Positions 1 through 7,243 of a DNA stretch of 64,000 bases are shown one piece after another. The notes beneath the pieces are model-generated. The model was not told the origin of the DNA and searched no databases. It saw only the letters and a list, made by a program, of their open reading frames with translations. Within the stretch, counting starts at the first letter, position 1, and each line of letters begins with the position of its first letter. Origin of the DNA: Aquimarina longa SW024. Its GTDB lineage: Bacteria > Bacteroidota > Bacteroidia > Flavobacteriales > Flavobacteriaceae. A program made the position numbers and the translations under genes. The stretch covers positions 634-64,633 of the forward strand of contig NZ_KQ474105.1 in assembly GCF_001401755.1 (NCBI RefSeq), in the 5' to 3' direction.

Positions 1-9
1 ATAAGCGCC

Positions 10-1002
10 GTGGCCAAGATAGGAAACATAGATGTAGGAGATTTTCCATTATTATTAGCTCCAATGGAAGATGTAAGTGATCCCCCTTTTAGAGCATTAT
101 GTAAAGAACAGGGAGCTGATGTAGTATATACAGAATTTATCTCTAGTGAGGGATTAATCCGTGATGCTGACAAAAGTGTTATGAAGCTTGATATTTATGA
201 AAAAGAACGCCCTGTAGGAATTCAGATTTTTGGAGCTAACCTAGATTCGATGCTAAAATCAGTAGCGATTGTAGAGGCATCAAAACCTGATATCATAGAT
301 ATTAATTTTGGATGCCCTGTAAAAAAAGTAGTTAGTAAAGGTGCTGGAGCAGGAATTCTTAAAGATATTGATCTTATGGTTTCGCTTACTGAAGCTATGG
401 TAAAGCATACCTCACTCCCAATTACGGTAAAAACTAGATTAGGATGGGATCATAATTCGATCAAAATTGTAGAAGTTGCAGAGCGATTACAGGATGTTGG
501 AGCTAAAGCAATTGCTATCCATGGTCGTACCAGAGCACAGATGTATAAAGGTAATGCCGATTGGAAACCTATTGCCGAAGTAAAAAATAATTCCAGAATG
601 CATATTCCTGTATTTGGCAATGGTGATGTAGACACTCCAGAGCGCGCTATGGAAATGAGAGATCAATACGGACTTGATGGTGCTATGATCGGTAGAGCTA
701 GTATTGGATATCCTTGGTTTTTTGCAGAAGTAAAACACTACTTTAAGACAGGTGAACACCTTTCTCCTCCTACAATAGAGGAACGTGTATCCGCAGCACG
801 CAGACACTTACAAATGGCTATTGATTGGAAAGGTGAAAAATTAGGTGTTTTTGAAACTCGAAGGCATTATACTAATTATTTTAAAGGGATTCCTCATTTT
901 AAAGAATATCGAACCAAAATGGTTACTAGTGATCATCCTGAAGATGTATTTGCTACTTTTGATGAAGTCCAAAAAAAGTTTTCTGGGTTCGAGTTTGTAT
1001 AA
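10..1002 (+). CDS. dusB: tRNA-dihydrouridine synthase, DusB type
   Basis: FMN-dependent TIM-barrel enzyme that reduces uridines to dihydrouridine in the D-loop of tRNA, in the cytosol. The N-terminus carries the Dus signature APMEDVSDPPFR (residues 17-28). The catalytic Cys is C102 in the NFGCPVKKV segment, and the FMN/phosphate-binding segments IHGRTRAQMYKG and VFGNGDV follow. At 330 aa it is full length for DusB. The reading frame opens with GTG at position 10 and lacks an upstream in-frame stop within the nine bases available, so the true start could lie just outside the window; the homology around MAKIGNI suggests the GTG is close to right. The gene is followed by a possible structured RNA and a convergent permease gene. 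Confidence 0.93.
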   Translation: MAKIGNIDVGDFPLLLAPMEDVSDPPFRALCKEQGADVVYTEFISSEGLIRDADKSVMKLDIYEKERPVGIQIFGANLDSMLKSVAIVEASKPDIIDINFGCPVKKVVSKGAGAGILKDIDLMVSLTEAMVKHTSLPITVKTRLGWDHNSIKIVEVAERLQDVGAKAIAIHGRTRAQMYKGNADWKPIAEVKNNSRMHIPVFGNGDVDTPERAMEMRDQYGLDGAMIGRASIGYPWFFAEVKHYFKTGEHLSPPTIEERVSAARRHLQMAIDWKGEKLGVFETRRHYTNYFKGIPHFKEYRTKMVTSDHPEDVFATFDEVQKKFSGFEFV

Positions 1003-1026
1003 TTTTCTTAAAAAAAGCAGGGTATT

Positions 1027-1128
1027 GTGTTAGGGATAGTAGTGGTTACCCCACAGAAAAGTTGTCGTCCTGAGCTTGCCAAGGGATCAACTTATCGAGG
1101 AGTAAAAACGGATAGCCTGCCCGAACAC
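1027..1128. ncRNA. Candidate structured RNA or interspersed hairpin repeat
   Basis: The 158-bp space between dusB and the convergent permease holds a palindromic block. It begins GTGTTAGGGATAG (1027) and ends GCCTGCCCGAACAC (1128), so the outer arms GTGTT/AACAC pair. An inner arm GTTG...CAAC (about 1051-1081) encloses TCCTGAGCTTGCCAAGGGA. From memory this resembles the conserved intergenic RNA seen in many flavobacteria (Flavo-1 type), with a dispersed CCTGAGCTTG-type repeat in its middle. No covariance search was possible, so family, strand and function are inference. Confidence 0.45.
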
Positions 1129-1160
1129 CCATATCTTTAATATATAAATAATGTAGATTA

Positions 1161-2363
1161 TTAATCAACTAGTTTTTGATTAATTCTACTAGATGCTAAC
1201 AAAGAAGCAATAAAACCGATAATAGTAATTGTAAAAAAAACAACCACAAAACTCATGGCTGTAATTCGGGTCGGATAAGGTAATGATGCCGTAATCATTA
1301 ATAATCCAAATTGTTGTTGTAATACAATTAAGACAACTCCTAAGAATAAACCTAGTAAAGTTCCTAAAACGGTCATTAATGAACCTTGGAACAAGAATAT
1401 CTTTCTAATATTAGATAAAGAAGCCCCTACACTATAGAGTGTTTTTATGTTACTTTTCTTATCAATAATCATCATTATAATAGCTCCTGCAACATTAAAC
1501 AGTGCAATAATAGCAATCAACGTAATCACTAGGTAAGACGCTAAGTTTTCGGTATTCAACATTTTATATAACGTATCATTTAGCTGTATTCTATTTTTTA
1601 TAATCACATTATGATCAAAAATAGATTGTACTGCCTCTTTTACCTGATTTTCATCAGCTTGCTCTGATAACTTAAGTTCTACATGTGTTACTTTATCTTC
1701 TGGTAGATCTAGTAACTTGCGTACCAATCCCGTAGTTGCAAAAATATACTTTTTATCAAGCTCTTCATTTACACTATAAATACCAATATTTACTGCTTTC
1801 TCTGATCTAAATGCTTTTGAAGGATCATTAGGAATACCTTTACCTGGTCTCGGAACATATATACTCAATAGATTAGTATATGTTTGCTCTACAGACATAC
1901 TAAGTTCTCTACTAACACCATTCCCCGCAACTATCTGAAAATCATTGTTCGTCAACCATTCCCCATACACCATAATACTATCTGTATGTATAACCTTATG
2001 ATAGTTTGCATCCACTCCTTTAATATATGAGATCTTTTGTTTTCTTCTAAATTCTAAGAAAACACGTTCTTCTACAATTTCAGAAAAATTAGCAATCCCT
2101 TCTAACTTTGTCAATTTAGCTTTTTGAGAATCTGTAAATGTAAATGTTTTACCAGTTGTTGGAAACACCTTTAAATCAGGATCAAAATATGTAGAAAACT
2201 GAAGACTAAATCCTTTAAGTCCCGCAAACCCAGTTAGCACTAGAAATAATGCCATTGCTCCTATTACAACTCCTGCTGCGGCAATAATTGTAATGATATT
2301 AATAGCATTACTACTCCCTGGAGAAAATAAATATCGCTTTGCGATGTAGTATGAAAAATTCAA
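1161..2363 (-). CDS. ABC transporter permease, LolE/FtsX (MacB-like) family
   Basis: Inner-membrane permease of 400 aa. One transmembrane helix lies near residues 20-48, after the typical start NFSYYIAKRYLFSP. A periplasmic domain of about 220 residues follows, and then three C-terminal helices (about 278-300, 330-355 and 370-395). This FtsX architecture is that of LolC/LolE, which with the ATPase LolD extract lipoproteins from the inner membrane; the ATPase is not in this window. It lies downstream of rbfA on the same strand with about 220 bp between, an order I recall in other flavobacteria. The assignment to lipoprotein release rather than another FtsX role is inferred from family resemblance. 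Confidence 0.8.
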   Translation of the reverse strand: MNFSYYIAKRYLFSPGSSNAINIITIIAAAGVVIGAMALFLVLTGFAGLKGFSLQFSTYFDPDLKVFPTTGKTFTFTDSQKAKLTKLEGIANFSEIVEERVFLEFRRKQKISYIKGVDANYHKVIHTDSIMVYGEWLTNNDFQIVAGNGVSRELSMSVEQTYTNLLSIYVPRPGKGIPNDPSKAFRSEKAVNIGIYSVNEELDKKYIFATTGLVRKLLDLPEDKVTHVELKLSEQADENQVKEAVQSIFDHNVIIKNRIQLNDTLYKMLNTENLASYLVITLIAIIALFNVAGAIIMMIIDKKSNIKTLYSVGASLSNIRKIFLFQGSLMTVLGTLLGLFLGVVLIVLQQQFGLLMITASLPYPTRITAMSFVVVFFTITIIGFIASLLASSRINQKLVD

Positions 2364-2586
2364 ATCTTTATAATACGTACTTAATATATAAAACTTTAAT
2401 CCTTTATTGAAGGGTTCAATTTCCTAAGATTCACCTCAAAATCAAAATACTTTTTCGTAAGCTTATCCAAGGTTATTCATTTTTAAAATAAAGATAAAAG
2501 AAATGGAATAGTATTTCTTTTACATTTTAAGAATTTTCTATTCTTAAATAAAAATTAAGAACGCAACAACTCTTAATATCTCTACA

Positions 2587-2979
2587 TTATTTTTTCTTTC
2601 GCTTATCTAGAAGTTCTGGATCAAGAATAGGATTATCCTTACCTTTTACAGCTTCCTCTATAGTAGAGATATATTCTAGAGAGTCATCAACAAAATAAGA
2701 CAGTTCGGGCATACGACGTAATTGGTTTTTGGTACGTTGCGCTACCTGATGCTTAATTTGTGATTTCACTTCATTTACCTCTTTCAAAACCCTTTCGCCT
2801 TCTTGATGTGGGAACACACTCATATATACCTTGGCAATAGAGAGATCTGTAGTGACACTTACTTTGGTTACAGAAACCAAGATCCCCTGTACTCCTGCTT
2901 CACGTAATGCTATTTGTATCACATCCGCAACATCGCGTTGTAATACTCCTGCAATTTTTTTCTGTCTGTTTGTTTCCAT
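2587..2979 (-). CDS. rbfA: Ribosome-binding factor A
   Basis: Small KH-fold protein of 130 aa that binds the 30S subunit during late 16S rRNA maturation. The family pattern is visible: ETNRQKKIAGVLQRDVADVI at the start, ILVSVTKVSVTTDLSIAKVY in the middle, and the ELSYFVDDSLEYI segment near the end. The open frame extends 12 codons further upstream, but the ATG ending at 2979 matches the family start. It also leaves a 55-bp space to the divergent epimerase gene, so this start is preferred. The basic tail KRKKK is usual. It is probably co-transcribed with the permease downstream. Confidence 0.93.
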   Translation of the reverse strand: METNRQKKIAGVLQRDVADVIQIALREAGVQGILVSVTKVSVTTDLSIAKVYMSVFPHQEGERVLKEVNEVKSQIKHQVAQRTKNQLRRMPELSYFVDDSLEYISTIEEAVKGKDNPILDPELLDKRKKK

Positions 2980-3034
2980 AGCTGCAAAAGTACAATTTAT
3001 ATGTATTTTTGCCACATAGTGATAAAAGTATATT

Positions 3035-3451
3035 ATGAATCATATCAATAAAATAGAACATCTTGGCATTGCTGTCAAAGATATCGATCAGGCAAATGCC
3101 TTATATGAAAAGCTTTTGGGGGTACCTCCATATAAACAAGAAGTTGTAGAAAGTGAAGCTGTCATCACTTCTTTTTTTAAAGTAGGAGATCATAAAATAG
3201 AATTATTAGCTAGTACCGATGAGAATGGCCCGATTGGAAAATTTATTACTAAAAAAGGAGAAGGCATTCATCATATTGCTTTTGATGTAGATGATATTCA
3301 ACTAGAATTGGATCGACTCGAGAAAGAAGGCTTTCAATTAATCAATAAAATCCCTAAATCTGGGGCTGATAATAAACTAGTAGCTTTTCTACATCCTAAA
3401 AGTACCAATGGGGTTTTAATAGAATTATGTCAGGAAAAACCTTTGGAGTAG
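3035..3451 (+). CDS. mce: Methylmalonyl-CoA epimerase
   Basis: Vicinal-oxygen-chelate (VOC) protein of 138 aa that interconverts the (R) and (S) forms of methylmalonyl-CoA. The product feeds the B12-dependent methylmalonyl-CoA mutase, a likely consumer of the cobalamin made by other genes in this window. Two beta-alpha-beta-beta-beta modules are visible, with likely metal ligands in EHLGIAVKD, in GIHHIAFDVDD and at the Glu of GVLIELCQ. Family length is usual. It is divergent from rbfA and is followed by a 150-bp spacer and a tRNA gene. Confidence 0.92.
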   Translation: MNHINKIEHLGIAVKDIDQANALYEKLLGVPPYKQEVVESEAVITSFFKVGDHKIELLASTDENGPIGKFITKKGEGIHHIAFDVDDIQLELDRLEKEGFQLINKIPKSGADNKLVAFLHPKSTNGVLIELCQEKPLE

Positions 3452-3610
3452 GGTCGTTCATAAAAATAAATACGACATTAACATTTTTAGAATCCTTTAG
3501 TAAAGAGGGTTTTAAAGTTTTGACAGTTATAAAGAACATTAAATTCTTAAAATTATAGTAAAAATGTTTGGCGTGTATGTATCTAATGTTTAAATTTGCC
3601 CTCCGTTTTA

Positions 3611-3684
3611 GGTCCCATAGCTCAGCTGGTTAGAGCACCTGACTCATAATCAGGGGGTCCTTGGTTCGAGCCCAAGTGGGACCA
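3611..3684 (+). tRNA. tRNA with CAU anticodon (Met, or Ile2 read by lysidine)
   Basis: A complete cloverleaf of 74 nt without encoded CCA. The acceptor stem pairs GGTCCCA with TGGGACC, and the discriminator is A3684. The D-arm is AGCTCAGCTGGTTAGAGC. The anticodon stem CCTGA/TCAGG (3638-3642/3650-3654) encloses loop CTCATAA with anticodon CAT at 3645-3647, and the T-arm is CTTGGTTCGAGCCCAAG. CAU tRNAs can be elongator Met, initiator, or Ile2. An initiator is unlikely here because the acceptor is fully paired and the anticodon stem lacks the G-C triplets. Met versus Ile2 is not decided. Confidence 0.95.
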
Positions 3685-3697
3685 CCTTTAAACACTA

Positions 3698-3725
3698 GCC
3701 TTTACAGAAATGTAGAGGCTTTTTT
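3698..3725 (+). terminator. Rho-independent terminator of the tRNA transcript
   Basis: The stem GCCTTTACA/TGTAGAGGC with loop GAAA is followed by a run of six T (3720-3725), 14 nt after the tRNA. All nine pairs form if one G-T pair is allowed. Confidence 0.85.
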
Positions 3726-3754
3726 ATGCACTGAGGTTAAACATAGGGGTAAAC

Positions 3755-4962
3755 GGGGATCAAGACCAATTGATGTGTTTATGCAAATATTCTGATTAAT
3801 CTAAATAAGAAGAATTCTGCATTTTGACTCCTCTGAATTGTGCTCTAAATGCTTTTATCTTTGCATTAAAAGATTCTGCTGATGCATTTATTACTTCGTT
3901 TTATAAAATAATTTAAGATAGACCTATAATTGATTGTTATCATATTTGCGATGGTATTGAATGCTCTAAATCCTGTTTGCTCAACATCTTTATACCAGTG
4001 TGCTAGTTTATTATATGGAGTTTGTATAGAAGTAACAGTATTAAATATATTTCTTAGCCCTTGTACTAGGTTGTATGCTTTTTTAATGTCTGGATATTGG
4101 TCAAATAATATTTTAGATCTTAGGTATTGATTTTGATTCCAATTATTAGGTGCTTTATAGAGTAGGTATCTACTTCTGGCTAAGAGTTGTTTTCTGCTAT
4201 CCCCATTGCTAAAGGTTTCTGTACTATAGTCTTTTTGTTTGCCTTTAGCTTACTTGATCTGTTCATTTTATTGGTCTATAGCTTCCCAACGATGTTTAAC
4301 CCTGATATCCTGCAAAGCTTCTAGAGCTAGTTTTTGTACATAGAAGCGATCGGTAACTTGGGTAGCTTTAGGGAAACATTTTTTTACAATAATCTTCATC
4401 GAATGTGGTATATCTAAAGTAATCTCTTTGACCTTATCCCTAAGTGATTTTGGGATCTTAATCAATTGTGCTATGATAGGTTCAGCCTTGGTCTCTGAGA
4501 GTATAGCAACGATAGCTCCTTTCTTGCCTTTAGCACTTTTATTGGTAATAATAGTGTAGAACCCTCCTTTGGAGAGTGCGGTTTCATCAATGGATAAATA
4601 CTTCTCCATATTCTCAGGGAAGATAAGCCACTCTTTAGTGTGTGGCTTATCTTTCCAATCTTTAAATTCACTCAGATAGTCTCGAAACTGACGTTGTAAT
4701 TTTTTACCATTAACACCATAAAAACCACCGATAGTATGACAGTCGTTAGATTTAGTACTGATTAAGTACTTTTAAAAAAGTAGCGAACTCTACTGTCATA
4801 CGAGTTCCCTGTGCTACTAAATCCAAATTTCTTGGAGCTATTTCCTTAGTGCTTTTATCTAACCAACGACGACGTTTAATATGAAGATAAACCTTCTTGC
4901 CCCGAATAGGAAAATCTTGAATGGTAATTTCTTTATGAAAACCGTGAGAGATAATAATACTA
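3755..4962 (-). mobile_element. Degenerate ISAon1/ISL3-like insertion sequence, transposase broken
   Basis: Reading the minus strand gives pieces of one DDE transposase in several frames. These are an N-terminal zinc-region part ending ISHGFHKEITIQDFPIRGKK then KVYLHIKRRRW (about 4961-4870) and GTRMTVEFATFLK (about 4800). Next comes the catalytic part with HTKEWLIFPENMEKYLSIDE and TNKSAKGKKGAIVAIL (4680-4490), then DRFYVQKLALEAL. After an in-frame TAA at about 4252 there is KAYNLVQGLRNIF, and a final ESFNAKIKAFR-like segment near 3850. Frameshifts occur near 4770 and elsewhere, so it is dead. The far end near 3755-3777 (GGGGATCAAGACCAATTGAT) recurs at 7034. About 60 N-terminal codons are missing, cut off exactly where an IS982-like end begins. 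The family name is from memory of this transposase type. Confidence 0.8.
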
Positions 4963-5180
4963 ACCTGAGTTCGACGTAAGAAAACAGATTTTATAGTATA
5001 GAAAAAGCAGAATACTTAGTAGATTAAAGTGCTGAATTCCAATTAACTAAAATTATTCTGCTTATGATTTCTAAAGATAAAATTACTGAAATACTTTGTT
5101 CTATTGATGATTTTTGTGCTGTTTATGAGCCTGCTATGCGAAAAAGACAAGTTACCACAGGTGATGATCGAAAAGCTTAA
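4963..5180 (+). mobile_element. Left-end fragment of an IS982-like element
   Basis: The fragment begins with ACCTGAGTTCGACGTAAG (4963-4980), which I read as a terminal inverted repeat because the ISAon1-like coding match stops precisely there. An ATG at 5064 opens a 38-codon frame beginning MISKDKITEILCSIDDFC and ending in GDDRKA plus TAA (5178-5180). This matches, from memory, the N-terminus of IS982-family transposases in Bacteroidetes, where ITEIxxxxDDFC is followed by a Lys/Arg-rich stretch. The remaining roughly 250 codons and the right end are absent. Near-identical ends flank the small element at 28996-29176. Confidence 0.65.
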
Positions 5181-5223
5181 AATTAAAAACAAATTATTTC
5201 ATCAATCATAATAATTAAAAACA

Positions 5224-5577
5224 ATGAATTTTACAGAAAAACAAAAAGAAGCAAACCAGTTTTTGCAACAAATCATTACAAAAGCCTGGGAAGATAAAAC
5301 TTTTAAACAAGAATTAATTTCTTTACCAGAATTAGCAATTGAAAAAATAACAGGTGAAAAAATAAATCTACCTGAAAATATAAAAATTGTAGTAGAAGAT
5401 CAAACAGATTCTAACGTGGTTTATTTAAATATTCCTAGGAAATATGAAATAGATGAACTTGAATTAACAGATGAGCAGTTAGAAATGGTTGCTGGAGGTA
5501 TATTCCCGGCAATTATAGCAGGATTAGCTCTAGGTGCAGCCCTCAAAAAAATTAACAATAAATATGATATATTTTAG
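5224..5577 (+). CDS. NHLP-type RiPP precursor peptide, double-glycine leader
   Basis: A 117-aa peptide with the two-part build of nitrile-hydratase-like leader peptides. The leader of about 92 residues contains FLQQIITKAWEDKTFKQEL, the conserved KIVVEDQTDSNVVYLNIP, and the cleavage box ELTDEQLEMVAGG with Gly91-Gly92. The core of 25 residues after the GG starts IFPAIIAGLALGAALKK and is hydrophobic, Ala/Gly-rich and free of Cys. Such peptides are cleaved after GG by a C39-peptidase ABC exporter and are often modified. No modifying enzyme or exporter is recognisable in the window. It lies 11 bp ahead of a paralogous precursor. The product type cannot be told from the sequence. Confidence 0.85.
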   Translation: MNFTEKQKEANQFLQQIITKAWEDKTFKQELISLPELAIEKITGEKINLPENIKIVVEDQTDSNVVYLNIPRKYEIDELELTDEQLEMVAGGIFPAIIAGLALGAALKKINNKYDIF

Positions 5578-5588
5578 AAACATTAGTT

Positions 5589-5942
5589 ATGAGAGTTACT
5601 TTAGAACAAAGAAAAGAGAATAAGGAAATTTTAAGTAGTATTTTCCAAAAATGTTGGAAAAATGAAGAATTTAAGTCTGAATTTATTGAAGATCCTAAAA
5701 AGGTTTTAGAAGAAGAAAAATGCGAAAAAGTCGTATTACCTGAATGGAAAAATAAAATAGTCGTTGAAGATCAAACAGATTCTTCTGTCATTTATTTAAA
5801 CATTCCAGCAAATGAAGAATTAGACGTTGAGTTGACTGATAAGGAATTAAAATTGGTTTCAGGAGGAGTAGTGTGTGGAGGAGTTTGTCTCGGAATCATT
5901 TTTGTCGCTTCTGCCGTGATAGGATGGGTAGCAACAGAGTAA
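5589..5942 (+). CDS. Second NHLP-type RiPP precursor peptide
   Basis: A 117-aa paralogue of the preceding gene, sharing KCWKNEEFKSEF, IVVEDQTDSSVIYLNIP and the cleavage box ELTDKELKLVSGG (Gly92-Gly93). Its 24-residue core differs strongly: VVCGGVC followed by a hydrophobic stretch ending GWVATE. The CxxxC pair is the only cysteine feature and could carry a disulphide or thioether. Leaders are conserved and cores diverged, as expected of precursor families that share one processing machine. The 11-bp spacing to the first precursor argues for one transcript. A perfect 16-bp hairpin follows the stop codon by 10 bp. Confidence 0.85.
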   Translation: MRVTLEQRKENKEILSSIFQKCWKNEEFKSEFIEDPKKVLEEEKCEKVVLPEWKNKIVVEDQTDSSVIYLNIPANEELDVELTDKELKLVSGGVVCGGVCLGIIFVASAVIGWVATE

Positions 5943-5952
5943 ATATAAAATC

Positions 5953-6001
5953 ATGACTTACTATTTATATTCAATATATTTGAAAATAAATAGTAAGTCA
6001 T
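5953..6001. repeat. Perfect 16-bp inverted repeat between precursor and membrane-peptide genes
   Basis: ATGACTTACTATTTAT (5953-5968) and its exact reverse complement (5986-6001) are separated by 17 nt. Poly-A rather than poly-T follows, so it is not a standard rho-independent terminator for the plus strand. It may be an RNA-stabilising or attenuating hairpin that lets the precursors be expressed above the downstream genes. Confidence 0.8.
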
Positions 6002-6016
6002 TAAAAAAAAATTAAA

Positions 6017-6193
6017 ATGAAAAAGAACAAATTCTCAACTATTGGATTTAACTTATTAATGGCTTCAGGAGCTATTCTGTTATTAATTTTCTTTTCAAAG
6101 TATAAATTTGATTGGTTATATTATTTAGCTGGGGTTTTAGCTATAATAGGAGTTATAATCTCTTTTATTGGTAAACGGAAAAATAAAGTATGA
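6017..6193 (+). CDS. Small two-helix membrane protein
   Basis: A 58-codon frame starting MKKNKFSTIGFNLLMASG and ending GKRKNKV. Two hydrophobic helices are visible, roughly residues 9-27 and 33-53, joined by a short loop containing KYKFDW. The termini are positively charged. The stop overlaps the next gene's start as ATGA (6190-6193), a strong sign of translational coupling and of a real gene. The function is not recognised. Its place beside GG-leader precursors makes an immunity or export-helper role possible, but that is inference only. Confidence 0.6.
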   Translation: MKKNKFSTIGFNLLMASGAILLLIFFSKYKFDWLYYLAGVLAIIGVIISFIGKRKNKV

Positions 6194-6531
6194 ATATTCA
6201 AAATTTTTACAAAAATAGAAATCAAATAGTTAGTGGTCATCTGAATGAATTGAAAGAAGCATTTAGTTTAACCTCAGATGAAAAAAAAATAATTTATTCT
6301 TATAGGGAGAATATTTGTAATCAATGTCCTGTAAAGACTCAGAATGTTTGTGACTCAAAAAAGTGGATCAATCCGAAAACAAAAGAGCTCAAATATTTTC
6401 ATAAAGAAGGCTTTATAAAAGGCTGTGGATGTAGACTTAGCGCAAAACAAAAAGCATATAATGCCAGATGTCCTGCTGGTTTTTGGGGAGGAGAAGAAAC
6501 TATGATTAGAAATTCTATATCTAACGTTTAA
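6190..6531 (+). CDS. Cys-rich small protein of unknown function
   Basis: 113 aa. The start overlaps the preceding stop by four bases (ATGA). Six cysteines occur in three groups: C43-x2-C46 with C54 (NICNQCPVKTQNVC), then C79-x-C81 (GCGCRLSAKQKA), then C94 in RCPAGFWGG. This spacing suggests a structural zinc or metal site. From memory, proteins ending in GCGC...CPxGxW are small Bacteroidetes hypotheticals, some found in phage or mobile regions. It is soluble, with no signal peptide or membrane helix. Its coupling to the membrane peptide and closeness to RiPP precursors hint at a role in the same locus, but no function is assigned. Confidence 0.7.
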   Translation: MNIQNFYKNRNQIVSGHLNELKEAFSLTSDEKKIIYSYRENICNQCPVKTQNVCDSKKWINPKTKELKYFHKEGFIKGCGCRLSAKQKAYNARCPAGFWGGEETMIRNSISNV

Positions 6532-6585
6532 ACAACAGTAAATATAATTCCCATTAGAAACTTTAAAGGGACCTTATAGATAGAT

Positions 6586-6802
6586 ATGTCTATGCTAGAA
6601 GGAAAAAATATAATTATTGAAAAGCAAACGTGTGCCACATATATCACTAAATTTACCTAAAAAGTTAGATTTTAAAAATTTACAATTAATAGATGAACAA
6701 CTTGAAATGGTGTCTGGAGGAGAAACTATCACATTAGGAATTCTTTTGGGTATTGAGTTTGCAGCTTTAGTATGTGGTGTAGGATATATGGCAGATATGT
6801 AA
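6586..6802 (+). pseudogene. Broken third NHLP-type precursor
   Basis: One frame from ATG 6586 reads MSMLEGKNIIIEKQTCAT and runs into a stop. A second frame from about 6640 continues ISLNLPKKLDFKNLQL, then IDEQLEMVSGG and a core starting ETITLGILLGIEFAAL and ending MADM. Joined across a single frameshift near 6630-6650, they align with IKIVVEDQTxxxVYLNIPxK...LTDEQLEMVxGG of the two intact precursors. The N-terminal half of the leader is missing or unreadable. Translation from the TTG at 6617 would give a 61-residue product with the GG box and core but little leader. Confidence 0.7.
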
Positions 6803-6941
6803 GTGATGATTAAAAAATATAAGAAAAAAACGAAAAAGAATTTTTTATATTGGAATCATTTTAACTTTTAGACAATAATGTATAGCTGGTTTCAAATATC
6901 TAGGCACTAAGACACAAAGTGTGTAATTGAAAAATACAACA

Positions 6942-7033
6942 TTAATCAAAATCCATCAAGCCTTCTGCAAACTCCTTTTTAGTTTCACTATCAAAACCAG
7001 CAAAATAGTTTTGTGTAGTAGCCATATCTTTAT
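6942..7033 (-). pseudogene. C-terminal tail of a tyrosine recombinase (integrase)
   Basis: The minus strand reads SHKDMATTQNYFAGFDSE then TKKEFAEGLMDFD followed by TAA. This matches the end of Bacteroidetes phage or transposon integrases, where GHxxxxTTQxYF carries the catalytic Tyr. Upstream of SHKD the match stops, and the sequence changes to one resembling the end of the ISAon1-like element (7034-7055). Only about 30 codons survive, so it is not functional. It marks the 3.6-8.9 kb stretch as old mobile DNA beside a tRNA gene. Confidence 0.7.
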
Positions 7034-7055
7034 GGGATTAAGACCAATTGTTGTG
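7034..7055. repeat. Second copy of an ISAon1-like element end
   Basis: GGGATTAAGACCAATTGTTG (7034-7053) matches GGGGATCAAGACCAATTGAT at 3755-3774 with few differences. It lies at the point where the integrase fragment breaks, so an IS end inserted in the integrase and then lost its body is the simplest reading. Confidence 0.5.
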
Positions 7056-7206
7056 ATTATGGATCCTTTTAGATGTAATATCCATCAGTTCATTTTAGTT
7101 TTTAAAAACCTTATGAATCGCTTTTGGAAAGTCAGATTTTATATGTTTTTTAAACCAATATTTTCTTGAATTTGAAATTTAAATACTTAAATAAATAACA
7201 TTATAG

Positions 7207-7241
7207 TGGTAATTGTTTGTTATATTTACATTTAATTACCA
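7207..7241. promoter_or_regulatory. Probable HipB operator
   Basis: Inverted repeat TGGTAATT (7207-7214) and AATTACCA (7234-7241) ending 2 bp before the hipB ATG. HipB-type regulators bind such palindromes and repress their own operon. The location over the start region fits autoregulation; binding itself is inferred. Confidence 0.55.
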
Positions 7242-7243
7242 TT

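Noticed and set aside
3611-3684. Search for an attR copy of the tRNA 3' end
   Set aside because: No second copy of the T-arm/acceptor sequence was seen by eye in the window, so island borders are not claimed.
3930-4130. Plus-strand frame of 66 codons in the IS relic
   Set aside because: It is antisense to the degenerate transposase, whose minus-strand reading gives recognisable transposase text.
4963-4980. Reading the 18-bp end as part of the transposase coding sequence
   Set aside because: The frame stays open through it (LRRTQV), but the family match begins after it and the same sequence bounds the MITE with a TSD, so it is better read as an IS end.
6927-7169. 80-codon plus-strand frame
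   Set aside because: It lies opposite the integrase tail and IS end, has no ribosome-binding site or family likeness, and is explained as antisense of mobile DNA.
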